From Pseudahrensia aquimaris (GTDB lineage: Bacteria > Pseudomonadota > Alphaproteobacteria > Rhizobiales > Rhizobiaceae): DNA of 64,000 nucleotides. The stretch lies in the NCBI RefSeq assembly GCF_042676045.1, contig NZ_JBHTJV010000009.1:310001-374000 (forward strand), in the 5' to 3' direction. Below the pieces are notes generated by a model that had not been told where the DNA came from, ran no database searches, and worked only from the letters and a program-made list of their open reading frames with translations. Shown here one piece after another: positions 8,473 to 17,509 of the stretch; within the stretch, counting starts at the first letter, position 1; every line of letters begins with the position of its first letter. The position numbers and the translations under genes were made by a program.

Positions 8473-9497
8473 CAGCCCGCCTGCCGTTCGTTTGCGTTGA
8501 TCTCTTCACGGCCGCAGAGCACAATCCATGCCAGCCAGAGCGCACCCGCGCCCCAACCGATTGTGATGCGCAGCCACGGATCTTGGACTGTCTGGCGAAA
8601 CACACCTTCCAGAATTCCCGCCACGATGAGCATGATGGCTGCTAAGATGATCAGCTTGATCGCATCGCGCCCAGCCAGCCGCAGCGCATAGCTTCTCGTG
8701 TTGTTGCCGGGAAATAGGATCGCCCCTGCGAGCCGAAACCCGCCGGCCGCCGCCATCATGATGGCCGTTAGCTCGGTCACCCCGTGGATGGACAGCCAGC
8801 CAAACAGATCAAACGCCAAACCTTTTTCAGCGTGGATGGCGAAAAATGTGCCCAATATCGTGCCGTTGTAGAAGGTCAGTATCGCCGTTGGCAGCCCACC
8901 CATTACCCCCAAAGCAAACGCGAAAATGGAGACTTGCGTGTTGTGGGCAAACAGTGAGGTTGAAAAAGCTGTCAGTTGATCAAGCGAAGGCGGCGTGTCG
9001 TCGTAAATGACCCCGCGCAGATATTCGGCTGTTGCGTCCGGCCCGCGCCCGCCTGCCAAACCGCCGGGAACGAAAGAATAATACCAGCTGGAATCTTGCA
9101 GCGTCAGAAAGTAGGCAAGCGTCGCGCCCGATGCCATCGCGATGAAGGCCAGCAAGAAGGCCAGCCAAGAGCGGCGCACCGCTTGGGGTGCTGACGATTT
9201 GAAGTATCGGCCCACCAACCCGACCAGCGTATCGCGCGGCGCGTAGACTGCGAGATAGGCGCGCGCGCACAGACTTTCCAGATAGGTGAGCAATGCCCTG
9301 TCGAGCGAAATTTCACGGGCAAGCGAGAGCGAGTTCATCGCTTGCCTGTAAAGCGCGGTGAGCCGTTCGGCGTCTTCAAAACCCAGATTCTGAACGCCAC
9401 TTTTTTCTACCCGCGTCACGAGATCGGAAAGCCGTTTCCATTCTTGTTCACGCTCTTTGCGAAAGCGCGCGGAGCGCATCAGGTCTTCGGTACTCAT
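8472..9497 (-). CDS. SpoIIM-like stage II sporulation protein M family membrane protein
   Basis: A 341-residue integral membrane protein. A helical cytoplasmic N-terminus with VTRVEKSGVQNLGFEDAERL and YRQAMNSLSLAREIS comes first. Then helices follow, and the loop NTQVSIFAFALGVMGGLPTA near residue 195 leads into FNGTILGTFFAIHA and SIHGVTELTAIMMAAAGG near 240, both typical of SpoIIM/DUF95. The organism need not sporulate; this family is widespread with MoxR/DUF58. The start overlaps the DUF58 stop by ATGA, so the genes are translationally coupled. Confidence 0.85.
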   Translation of the reverse strand: MSTEDLMRSARFRKEREQEWKRLSDLVTRVEKSGVQNLGFEDAERLTALYRQAMNSLSLAREISLDRALLTYLESLCARAYLAVYAPRDTLVGLVGRYFKSSAPQAVRRSWLAFLLAFIAMASGATLAYFLTLQDSSWYYSFVPGGLAGGRGPDATAEYLRGVIYDDTPPSLDQLTAFSTSLFAHNTQVSIFAFALGVMGGLPTAILTFYNGTILGTFFAIHAEKGLAFDLFGWLSIHGVTELTAIMMAAAGGFRLAGAILFPGNNTRSYALRLAGRDAIKLIILAAIMLIVAGILEGVFRQTVQDPWLRITIGWGAGALWLAWIVLCGREEINANERQAG

Positions 9498-10804
9498 ATC
9501 ACCTCCCGCGCTTTGATATCGAGATAGGTGGAGAGCAATCGTGGCGTCATCTGGCCGGGATAGGTCTCGATCACATAGACACCCATCGCCGACATTTGGT
9601 CGAGAACGGAGCGGCGTTCTTTGAGCATTTCGGCGGCTGACACAGCTTTCGCCACACCATCCATGCTGGAGGTTTTGCCCATTGCGACCTCTTCCAGAAC
9701 TGGGTCGCGCAGGCTCACAAAAATCACCACATGATGCCGGTTGAGAATGGTCATATGGTCGAGCAGCAATTCGGCGCTCAGCGGATCCGCGAAATCTGAC
9801 AGGACCACGATGAGCGAACGCTTTTGCAACTTTTGTTGCAGGTGAGAGAGCGCCAGCGTGTGATTGGTGGCAACAGAACTGTATTCCAGATCAGCCATCT
9901 GACGGCGCATCAGCGCAAATGTCTTTTGCCCCGGCGCGGGCGGTGCGTAATGGCGCGGGCGGGCATCAAATCCCAGCAGGCCAACAAGATCGCCGCTTTG
10001 CAGGCAGGCCCAAGTCAGCGCCAGTGCGCTGTTGATCATGTGATCGATCATTGCCAGCCCGTCGATCTCCTGACGCATCAGCTGCCCGTTATCGACGGCC
10101 ATGACGACCTGATGGTTGCGCTCCGCGCGCATTTCCTTGGCCAGCATTTTCTGGTGGCGGGCAGAGTGTTTCCAGTCGATAGACCGCGGGTCCATGCCGG
10201 CCACGTATTCGGTCATCTGGTGAAATTCCGACCCTTCGCCGCGCCACACAGTTTCTTTCATGCCGAAAAGAGCGGAGCGCAATTTCAGATCGATTTCACC
10301 TGATGTGATGGGCCGGATATTGGGTACAACGGCAACCGCATGGTCGATGCGGTGACTGGGCACGAATTCAATGAGGCCCAGGCGGCTGCTCCATTTAAGC
10401 CAGAGCCGTTCGATCATCCACGTTCCGCGCTTCACGCCTTTCAGGGGCAAATCGCAAACAAGTGCATCGTCTTGCGCGACGAAGGAAAACACTTCCGGCG
10501 CTTGCAACCCGTCCTGGGTCTGCACCCGCCCTTCAACAAACAGGCTCAGCAGCAGTGGCGAGCGACTGGACAGTCGAAGATGGAACTTCGCCGCTTCGCC
10601 CGTGAACACGTCGTTGGGCTGTATCGCTTCAAGCTGCACCGCGCCGCCGCGCAGGCTGACCGCTAAGTCTATCAGAACCGCTAGCACCAATCCGGCCAGA
10701 GGAAGGGTGGCAGCCTCCACCGGCAAGGCAGGCACAGCGACGCAGACGATTGCAAAGAGCAATCCCCCCAAAGCCAACCACAGAAGCCGTGCGGAAGGTC
10801 TCAT
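9494..10804 (-). CDS. DUF58 domain protein (VWA-like) of the MoxR cluster
   Basis: A 436-residue protein with two N-terminal membrane helices (LWLALGGLLFAIVCVAVPAL and AATLPLAGLVLAVLIDLAV) and a DUF58 core marked by EGSEFHQMTEYVAGMDPRSI and DWKHSARHQKMLAKEMRAER near residue 215. A VWA-like fold follows, beginning at VMAVDNGQLM, where the MIDAS motif DxSxS is replaced by DNGQL. It is the usual partner of MoxR ATPases, probably as substrate or adaptor at the membrane. Overlaps both neighbours by one to four bases. Confidence 0.85.
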   Translation of the reverse strand: MRPSARLLWLALGGLLFAIVCVAVPALPVEAATLPLAGLVLAVLIDLAVSLRGGAVQLEAIQPNDVFTGEAAKFHLRLSSRSPLLLSLFVEGRVQTQDGLQAPEVFSFVAQDDALVCDLPLKGVKRGTWMIERLWLKWSSRLGLIEFVPSHRIDHAVAVVPNIRPITSGEIDLKLRSALFGMKETVWRGEGSEFHQMTEYVAGMDPRSIDWKHSARHQKMLAKEMRAERNHQVVMAVDNGQLMRQEIDGLAMIDHMINSALALTWACLQSGDLVGLLGFDARPRHYAPPAPGQKTFALMRRQMADLEYSSVATNHTLALSHLQQKLQKRSLIVVLSDFADPLSAELLLDHMTILNRHHVVIFVSLRDPVLEEVAMGKTSSMDGVAKAVSAAEMLKERRSVLDQMSAMGVYVIETYPGQMTPRLLSTYLDIKAREVI

Positions 10805-11760
10805 CAGCGCGGCGCTTCCACCTGATTGAGAATTTGCTCCAGCACATCATCGGATGATCGGCCTTCGATTTCTGCCGTGGGCGAAAGCACGATCCTGTGG
10901 CGCATGGCAGGCGCAAACAGCATTTTCACATCGTCCGGTAGAGCGTAGTCGCGCCCTTGCAGCGCCGCACAGGCCCGCACTGCCCCGCAAAGTGCGTCCG
11001 CCGCACGGGTTGATGCGCCGTGGCTGATCGCGCTGTCGGTGCGCGTTGTCCGCACGAGCCGCAGCACATAGGCAAGAATGTCTTCTTCCAGACGGATTGT
11101 GTCGACCAGATCCTGTCCATCACGAATGGCCTTGCGCGTGGCGACCGGCTTGATGCCAATCTTCCGCGCATCGTGTTCCAGTGGTTGCAGCGCGTGGCGG
11201 CGCAGAATTTCCATCTCGTCCGCTTCGTTGGGAAAATCGAGAACCAGTTTGAACAGAAAGCGGTCCAGCTGCGCCTCCGGCAGCGGATAGGTGCCTTGGT
11301 GTTCAATCGGGTTTTGGGTGGCGACCACGCAGAACGGATCGCCCACGGCATAGTCCTTGCCGTCAATCGTCACCTTCCGCTCGTTCATGACCTGCAACAG
11401 CGCGGCTTGTGTTTTAGGCGGCGCGCGGTTGATCTCGTCGGTCAGCAAAATGTCTGTGAACACCGGCCCTTTGATGAGGTTGAACGCGCCCGCTTTGAAA
11501 TCGAACACGTTCGCGCCCAACACGTCGCCGGGCATCAGGTCGGGTGTGAACTGAATGCGGCTGAAATCGAGCTTCAGCGATGTAGCCAAGCTCTGAGCCA
11601 ACAACGTTTTTGCAGTGCCGGGCGGTCCTTCGAGCAGGCAATGGCCACGGGCGAAAATGCTTACCAGCAGCATATCAATAATGGCATTTTGCCCGTGCAC
11701 CGCTTGTGCAACGGAATGTTTGATCTCAGCGGCGAGGCGCTGAAGGTCGTCCAAATTCAT
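10804..11760 (-). CDS. MoxR family AAA+ ATPase
   Basis: A 318-residue AAA+ chaperone-type ATPase. Visible are Walker A GPPGTAKTLLAQ near residue 40, Walker B DILLTDEINRAPPKTQ near 95-105, sensor-1 ATQNPIEHQGTYPLPEAQLD near 135 and the C-terminal PDDVKMLFAPAMRHRIVLSP. MoxR proteins help assemble or mature metalloprotein or envelope complexes with DUF58/VWA partners. The chosen ATG is preceded by TTTTGGAG and overlaps the 3' end of the DUF4350 gene by 35 bases; 16 further in-frame codons upstream are possible but have no better site. Confidence 0.92.
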   Translation of the reverse strand: MNLDDLQRLAAEIKHSVAQAVHGQNAIIDMLLVSIFARGHCLLEGPPGTAKTLLAQSLATSLKLDFSRIQFTPDLMPGDVLGANVFDFKAGAFNLIKGPVFTDILLTDEINRAPPKTQAALLQVMNERKVTIDGKDYAVGDPFCVVATQNPIEHQGTYPLPEAQLDRFLFKLVLDFPNEADEMEILRRHALQPLEHDARKIGIKPVATRKAIRDGQDLVDTIRLEEDILAYVLRLVRTTRTDSAISHGASTRAADALCGAVRACAALQGRDYALPDDVKMLFAPAMRHRIVLSPTAEIEGRSSDDVLEQILNQVEAPR

Positions 11761-13108
11761 GACGAATCTCCAAAAGGGTCTTTTCAAAATCAGAAAGGGT
11801 TGCAGCAATCCGGCCCGGATCGCTCATCAGATAGCCGGGTGCGAGTTGCTCCACCTGCCGCGAAAGCCTGCCGCCCAATTCCGGGAAGCGGCGTGTGATC
11901 AGGGCAATAACCTGCTCTTCCCCCGCGCGCCCCGGTTTACGCTGGCTGCCCAACAGATCAATGGCAAGCCGCTCCAAGCGCTGCGTCACGTGAGAGGCTG
12001 CCAACGCTCCGTCGCTGCCGGATGCGCGCAGAATGCGAGTGTTGGCGTCAATGGCCGTCAGTTTCGATACCGCCATCGCGTTTTCGCCGTCCCCCGTATT
12101 GGCCGCACCAAAACGCACCCAAGCCCTCCACAGGGTAAAGCCACCAAGCAAGCCAGCCATCAGCCAAACGAGACTGAGCGGATAGCCAAAGAAGCGGGCA
12201 AGATCGGCGAAGGATCGGTCGCGAGACGGGCTGCGGCCTTGGCGGGATGGGGATCGCTCTCGTGTGCTGAAGTCGAAAACAATCGGCTTGTCATTTGCCA
12301 AGGCTTTCAGCAGTTCAACCGCAAAGACCGCATTTTCACCGCGCACAAGCCCGTGATTGTTGATCAGGTCAGGATCGGTCAGCAGCCAAAATCGAGCACT
12401 GTTTTCGCTTAAGGTGCAAGACAACAGGAACACCTCAGTGCCTGATGCAATGATGGGAACACAGCTGGTGTTTCGCAGCCGCGTGAGAAGCGATGCTGAT
12501 TGCGCCGAGATTAGCGTTACGTCTGGCAACGTCATCGCGCTGATGGTGTCGGGCACGCTGTCGTTGCGTGCGGCTGTCAGGGGCACCTTTTCCAACCGAT
12601 AGGGGCTTTGGGCAAATTCACCCAAATTCGTATCCACGACTGCAATAGAACCCGGATTGAGCAGCAGTTCCGGATGCAGGCGCTCCAACCGCAAGGTGCC
12701 GTAGCCCCATTTGGGTAGCACCAGCATCGTCGGCGCACCGGCAATTTTGTTACGCAACGCCGTGGTCGAAATATTGCGCAGGTTGCCGTCGAAATCGCTT
12801 TGCGCCTCGTCGCTTGAGCGCGCCGCCGTATTCGTATCATACAAAGGCAACACGCGCAGGCCGACTGCTCCTTTTTCGAGCGGCACGCCGTTCGAGACAC
12901 TGCGCACATCAAGCCCGCTCTGGCGTGCATGATGCACAAGACCGCTCGTGCCGATCACCGAACGGTCGATAGGCGGCGGTTGGGTCCATATCCAGTAGAA
13001 GAGGACCACGCTTAACAGCACAGCCAGTCCGACGCCCAAAGTTGCCCCAGGATTGCCGGCCTGCTGTGCGCTCAATACTGTGTTGGAGCTTGCTTGGCTG
13101 GTGCTCAT
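11726..13108 (-). CDS. DUF4350 domain membrane protein
   Basis: A 460-residue protein with a polar N-terminus, a first membrane helix near residue 30 (LGVGLAVLLSVVLFYWIW), a large periplasmic DUF4350-type domain with QSDFDGNLRNISTTALRNKI and LTDPDLINNHGLVRGENAVF, and a second helix near residue 315 (GYPLSLVWLMAGLLGGFTLW). The C-terminal region is helical and basic. The DPDLINNHGL segment is typical for DUF4350, which recalls a glutamine-amidotransferase-like fold. It lies between DUF4129 and MoxR genes and overlaps the former by ATGA. Confidence 0.8.
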   Translation of the reverse strand: MSTSQASSNTVLSAQQAGNPGATLGVGLAVLLSVVLFYWIWTQPPPIDRSVIGTSGLVHHARQSGLDVRSVSNGVPLEKGAVGLRVLPLYDTNTAARSSDEAQSDFDGNLRNISTTALRNKIAGAPTMLVLPKWGYGTLRLERLHPELLLNPGSIAVVDTNLGEFAQSPYRLEKVPLTAARNDSVPDTISAMTLPDVTLISAQSASLLTRLRNTSCVPIIASGTEVFLLSCTLSENSARFWLLTDPDLINNHGLVRGENAVFAVELLKALANDKPIVFDFSTRERSPSRQGRSPSRDRSFADLARFFGYPLSLVWLMAGLLGGFTLWRAWVRFGAANTGDGENAMAVSKLTAIDANTRILRASGSDGALAASHVTQRLERLAIDLLGSQRKPGRAGEEQVIALITRRFPELGGRLSRQVEQLAPGYLMSDPGRIAATLSDFEKTLLEIRHEFGRPSAPRR

Positions 13109-13824
13109 GGCGTCCCCCGATTGAGCGCCAAGACGGGCCGTGCTTGTTCCACCAGATCGCTGAGCCGCTCGGCAGAGAGATCGCGTCCACCAAATAGAAT
13201 GGGTTCAGCTTGGCTGACCAAATCGGCAACCCGCTCTCTTCCTGCCCAGGTCTCTGGCAGCCGCGCCACAATATCCCGCGCGGTCAACGAACGGCGTACA
13301 GGCACATCGTTGGTTCTGGCAGCGCGGGCAAGAACGTTCACCATCAGCAGTCGAAGCGCCTGTCGTGGGTCGCCATGGCGCATAATGTCATCAACGGAAA
13401 ATTCGTTGCTGGCGCTTACATCCATGCCGCCAACTTCCATCCCCTCAACATCAAATTTGCGGTCTTCAGCAGGCTTTGCAAACAGCCCGCCCCCCATCTT
13501 GTTTTGCAGCCACAGATAAAGGCCCAGTGCTACCAAAGCGATCAGCACGATGGTTGCGAATGTCTGCACCCAAGAGAAGTCTTCATTTTCCACCCGCCAG
13601 GAACGGTTGTTTGATCCCTGCGAGGGTCGCTTGGCATCGAGCGCGTCTTCGGGAGAAAGAATTATAACATCCGTGCGCTGCCAACGGGCCCGCAATTCGT
13701 TGCGCAGTTCGGTGTTGATTTCCGCCGCTTCGGTTGCGTCTTGCGCAGCCGCATGGGTTGCCGGAAACGCTGCCGATAAAAGTGCCATCACCATAAAGCT
13801 AAGCTGTATGAGGGCAGCCCGCAT
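13105..13824 (-). CDS. DUF4129 domain protein with signal peptide
   Basis: A 239-residue protein starting MRAALIQLSFMVMALLSAAF with a likely signal peptide ending near AHAAAQ, a periplasmic stretch, one membrane helix near residue 100 (FATIVLIALVALGLYLWL) and a cytoplasmic DUF4129 domain: SLTARDIVARLPETW and SQAEPILFGGRDLS. I preferred this start because its ATG shares a base with the TAA of the RNase T2 gene (TAATG), giving tight coupling. A longer form with 13 more codons would overlap the RNase gene. Confidence 0.78.
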   Translation of the reverse strand: MRAALIQLSFMVMALLSAAFPATHAAAQDATEAAEINTELRNELRARWQRTDVIILSPEDALDAKRPSQGSNNRSWRVENEDFSWVQTFATIVLIALVALGLYLWLQNKMGGGLFAKPAEDRKFDVEGMEVGGMDVSASNEFSVDDIMRHGDPRQALRLLMVNVLARAARTNDVPVRRSLTARDIVARLPETWAGRERVADLVSQAEPILFGGRDLSAERLSDLVEQARPVLALNRGTP

Positions 13825-14732
13825 TATTGCAGCCCAACCGGATCGACAATGCCACCGGGGCAACCAGCGGAAATAGGCCGTGATCGCGAGGCGAGGCGTC
13901 CGATATCAGGATCAGCGCCAACCACTCCATTCAACCCCAATGTCAATTCAGTGATCAGCAGCCGGTTGCCATCGCGCTTGCACGCCACGCGTACCCGCTC
14001 GCCCGTGCCGCGCCCAAAGCTGTCGTCAAAAGCAGCGCGGATTTGGTTAGCGTTCAGCGTTTGCCCGATATTGGCCGAGAAAAGGCGCTGCACGGCAGAC
14101 GTGTTGATCTTGTCCATTAAAGCAAGCGAATCGCGATAGTAAGTTTCTGCTGTGCGCGAATAGCACGTTCCGTGCTTGATCCATTCGTGCCGGTCGAGGC
14201 TTGAGCGTGTGCCGGGCATAATTCTGTCAAGCCGCGCCTTTGTGGCGACGCTTGTTTGCACCGCCGGCAGATCGAGCCAATTGCCATTCTTGTCGCGCGA
14301 GACATTGGTTTTTGACACGCCGCAATAAACCTTGCTGCGCGGCTGCGGCCACAGACCATGCAGCGTGAAGTGGTTGGCGTCGTAGCGGTCTGCCGTTTGG
14401 CTTTGGCATTCGGATTTCTTGGGTCGCGTTTCACAAAACCCCGGTTGCCAAGACATCGCTAAGACCAACGCCATGGCTGGTACGGTCTCAGCGCGAAAAG
14501 CGGAATCATCAACGGTGGAATTCTCCACCTCTTTGAGCGCCGCCTCCTCGTCCGAGATCGGTTCTTGAGGCGCAGGCGCAGCTTCGACCACCTGCGGCGC
14601 TGGTTTTTCGCCAGAATCGACTTTCAGCACATCGCGCTGACAGGCCGAGAGCGCCAAAATTGCGCAAAGCGCTAACACGCAGGTCAGCACAAAACGGCGT
14701 GCAGACGCATCAAAGCTCACGTGTCGCAGCAT
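13824..14732 (-). CDS. Ribonuclease T2 family lipoprotein
   Basis: Endoribonuclease of the T2/Rh family, predicted to act outside the cytoplasm. The chosen start gives a lipoprotein signal: a hydrophobic stretch ending LALSAC, with the lipobox cysteine near residue 30. A proline-rich linker follows. The two catalytic blocks are present: CAS1 FTLHGLWPQ near residue 125 and CAS2 HEWIKHGTC near 180, with the expected two histidines, glutamate and lysine. The stop is shared with the DUF4129 start (TAATG), so this enzyme heads the MoxR-type operon. The upstream part of the open frame lies within the divergent helicase gene and was left out. Confidence 0.88.
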   Translation of the reverse strand: MLRHVSFDASARRFVLTCVLALCAILALSACQRDVLKVDSGEKPAPQVVEAAPAPQEPISDEEAALKEVENSTVDDSAFRAETVPAMALVLAMSWQPGFCETRPKKSECQSQTADRYDANHFTLHGLWPQPRSKVYCGVSKTNVSRDKNGNWLDLPAVQTSVATKARLDRIMPGTRSSLDRHEWIKHGTCYSRTAETYYRDSLALMDKINTSAVQRLFSANIGQTLNANQIRAAFDDSFGRGTGERVRVACKRDGNRLLITELTLGLNGVVGADPDIGRLASRSRPISAGCPGGIVDPVGLQ

Positions 14733-14784
14733 GATTCGTCTTTCCCAGTCGACGCTTCCGTTGCGAAACCTTACCTTGTTCGCC

Positions 14785-17349
14785 ATGGCGATGGAAAGAC
14801 AGAGTATTGCGCAGCATGACGCAGACGGGTTGCCCGTTTCTGCCACCCTTCCGTCCACATTTCTCAACTGGTTTTCACAAAAAGGCTGGCAGCCCCGTGC
14901 TCACCAGATCGAATTGCTGGCACGCGCCCAAAAGGGCGATTCAACCCTGCTCATCGCACCCACAGGCGCTGGCAAGACCTTGGCTGGATTTCTACCTTCG
15001 CTGACCGATCTCGCCACCCGCCCCAAGCGCAAACCGGGCGAAGCTCATCGCGGTGTCCACACGCTCTACATCTCGCCCCTGAAAGCGCTGGCGGTGGACA
15101 TCAAGCGCAATCTGGAAATGCCGGTGGATGAAATGGATTTGCCCGTGCGCATTGAAGCCCGCACCGGCGACACGCCTTCCCACCGTCGCCAGCGGCAAAA
15201 GCAAAACCCGCCGGACATTTTGCTCACCACGCCGGAGCAGCTTGCCCTGCTGATCGCTAACAAGGACGCGGCGCATTTCTTCTCCGGCCTTACCTATGTG
15301 ATTTTTGACGAACTTCATTCGCTCGTCACATCCAAGCGCGGGCACCTGCTGGCGCTCGGCCTCGCCCGGTTGCGCAAATTGTGTCCGCAGGTCCGCACCA
15401 TCGGGCTTTCCGCCACCGTCGCCCAGCCGCAAGACTTGCAGCGGTGGCTCGTGGCGCAAAACCAAGACGGCCAAGCCCGCAGCGACTTTGAAGCGGGACT
15501 GATCACGGTGGAAGGCGGCGCAAAACCGGAAATCACCATTCTCGACACGCAAGAGCGCCTGCCATGGTCCGGCCATTCAGCCCGCCATGCGGTGGGCGAA
15601 GTTTACGAGGTGATCAAGCAATACCGCACGTCGATCCTCTTCGTGAACACGCGCAGCCAGGCGGAGTTTCTGTTCCAGAACCTTTGGCGCATCAACGAAG
15701 ATGATCTGCCCATCGCGCTGCACCACGGCTCGCTCGACGTTGCCCAACGCAGGCGGGTGGAAGCGGCGATGGCAGACAACAAATTGCGTGCGGTCGTCGC
15801 CACATCGACGCTCGACCTCGGCATTGATTGGGGTGATGTGGATCTGGTTCTGCACATCGGCGCACCGAAGGGCGCGAGCCGACTGGCCCAGCGCATTGGC
15901 CGCTCCAATCACCGCATGGACGAGCCATCCCGTGCCGTTTTGGTGCCTGCAAACCGCTTCGAGGTGATGGAGTGTCAGGCCGCGCTGGACGCCAATTATC
16001 TCGGCGACCAAGACACGCCAGACCTTCGCCCCGGCGCTTTGGATGTTCTGTGCCAGCACATTTTGGGCATGGCGGTCGCGGGGCCGTTTTCCGAAGACGA
16101 TCTCTACAACGAAGTCATCTCCGCCGCCCCCTATGCCGATCTTGACTGGGACACGTTCGAACGCGCCGTGCATTTTGTGGCCACTGGCGGTTACGCGCTG
16201 AAGACCTACGAACGCTACGCCAAAATCCGCCGCACCGAGGACGGCACATGGCGACTGACCCATCCCCGCTTTGCCCAGCAATACCGCCTTAACGCGGGCA
16301 CCATCTATGAAGCACCCTCGCTCACCGTGCGCCTGTTGCGCCATGCCAAGCGCGACAGCAAAGGGCTGATGGCGACGCGCGGCGGGCGGGTTATCGGCAA
16401 GCTGGAAGAGTATTTTCTTGAACAGATGGTTTATGGCGACACGTTCATGTTCGCAGGCCAGATCGTGCGCTTCGAGGGTATCCGAGAGAACGAAGCCATC
16501 GTCACCCCCACGGTTTCCAAAGACCCTATGGTGCCGATGTATGCGGGCTCCAAATTCCCGCTTACGACCTACCTCGCAGACCACATTCGCACCATGATGG
16601 CCGACGAGACGAAGTGGAAAGAACTGCCTCCGCAAGTGGCCGAATGGCTGCGGATGCAAAAGATAAAGTCCGTCATCCCGCGTGGCGATCAGATGTTGGT
16701 GGAAACCTTTCCGCGCGGCGAGAAGTTCTACTTCGTTGCCTATTCCTTCGCTGGTCGCCTGGCCCATCAATCGCTGGGCATGTTGCTCACCAAACGCCTC
16801 GAGCGTGCCCGCGCGCGCCCCACGGGCTTTGTCGCCACCGATTATTGCATCTGCATCTGGGGCTTGGACGATATGGGCGCAATGATCGAAGACGGGCGAC
16901 TTACGCTGGAAGGCCTGTTTGACGAAGACATGCTGGGCGATGATCTGGAGACGTGGATGGAAGATTCCTTCATGCTCAAGCGCACCTTCCGCCACTGCGC
17001 CTTGATCGCGGGGCTGATCGAGAAGAACCATCCGGGCAAGGAAAAGTCGGGGCGGCAGGTCACCGTTTCCACCGATCTGATCTATGACGTGCTGCGCGAA
17101 CACGAGCCGGACCATATCTTGATGCAGGCAACCCGCGAAGATGCGGCAACTGGATTGCTGGATATTCACCGGCTGGGCGATCTGCTCGCTTCAATTCGAG
17201 GGCAGATCGTTCACAAAGATCTGGAACAAGTCTCACCGCTCGCCGTCCCCATCATGCTGGAAATCGGTAAGGAATCGGTGCCGGGTGAAGCGAACGAGAC
17301 GCTGCTGGCTGAAGCCGCAGAAAACCTCATCCACGATGCGATGGACTGA
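14785..17349 (+). CDS. Ligase-associated DEXH-box DNA helicase (Lhr-like)
   Basis: Superfamily 2 ATP-dependent helicase, about 850 residues. Seen in order: Q-like WQPRAHQIELL, Walker A APTGAGKTLAGF near residue 60, motif Ib TTPEQLALL, DEXH box IFDELHSL near 177, motif III SATVAQPQD, motif IV FVNTRSQAEFLFQN, and motifs V/VI STLDLGIDWGDVD and QRIGRSNHRMDEPS. The Lhr-type C-terminal half follows, with GGRVIGKLEEYFLEQM. The arrangement matches TIGR04121, usually encoded with an ATP-dependent ligase and the endonuclease PdeM; none of these is adjacent here. The start is uncertain: a more upstream ATG overlaps the RNase T2 start codon on the other strand, so I prefer the one at 14785 or 14791. No clear RBS is visible for any candidate. 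Confidence 0.87.
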   Translation: MAMERQSIAQHDADGLPVSATLPSTFLNWFSQKGWQPRAHQIELLARAQKGDSTLLIAPTGAGKTLAGFLPSLTDLATRPKRKPGEAHRGVHTLYISPLKALAVDIKRNLEMPVDEMDLPVRIEARTGDTPSHRRQRQKQNPPDILLTTPEQLALLIANKDAAHFFSGLTYVIFDELHSLVTSKRGHLLALGLARLRKLCPQVRTIGLSATVAQPQDLQRWLVAQNQDGQARSDFEAGLITVEGGAKPEITILDTQERLPWSGHSARHAVGEVYEVIKQYRTSILFVNTRSQAEFLFQNLWRINEDDLPIALHHGSLDVAQRRRVEAAMADNKLRAVVATSTLDLGIDWGDVDLVLHIGAPKGASRLAQRIGRSNHRMDEPSRAVLVPANRFEVMECQAALDANYLGDQDTPDLRPGALDVLCQHILGMAVAGPFSEDDLYNEVISAAPYADLDWDTFERAVHFVATGGYALKTYERYAKIRRTEDGTWRLTHPRFAQQYRLNAGTIYEAPSLTVRLLRHAKRDSKGLMATRGGRVIGKLEEYFLEQMVYGDTFMFAGQIVRFEGIRENEAIVTPTVSKDPMVPMYAGSKFPLTTYLADHIRTMMADETKWKELPPQVAEWLRMQKIKSVIPRGDQMLVETFPRGEKFYFVAYSFAGRLAHQSLGMLLTKRLERARARPTGFVATDYCICIWGLDDMGAMIEDGRLTLEGLFDEDMLGDDLETWMEDSFMLKRTFRHCALIAGLIEKNHPGKEKSGRQVTVSTDLIYDVLREHEPDHILMQATREDAATGLLDIHRLGDLLASIRGQIVHKDLEQVSPLAVPIMLEIGKESVPGEANETLLAEAAENLIHDAMD

Positions 17350-17509
17350 TCTGCACTAAATCTGCGCAAAAGCATCAAACCGAAGCCATATTTCCGCTTA
17401 AGTTAACGCCTGCCTTTACCAGCGGTTAAAATTGGCGTGGCAGGGTGAAGACAGTTTTAGGGATACCCGTCCCGTTCATTTGTTTTAAAAAAAGCGACAT
17501 CGAGCACAT

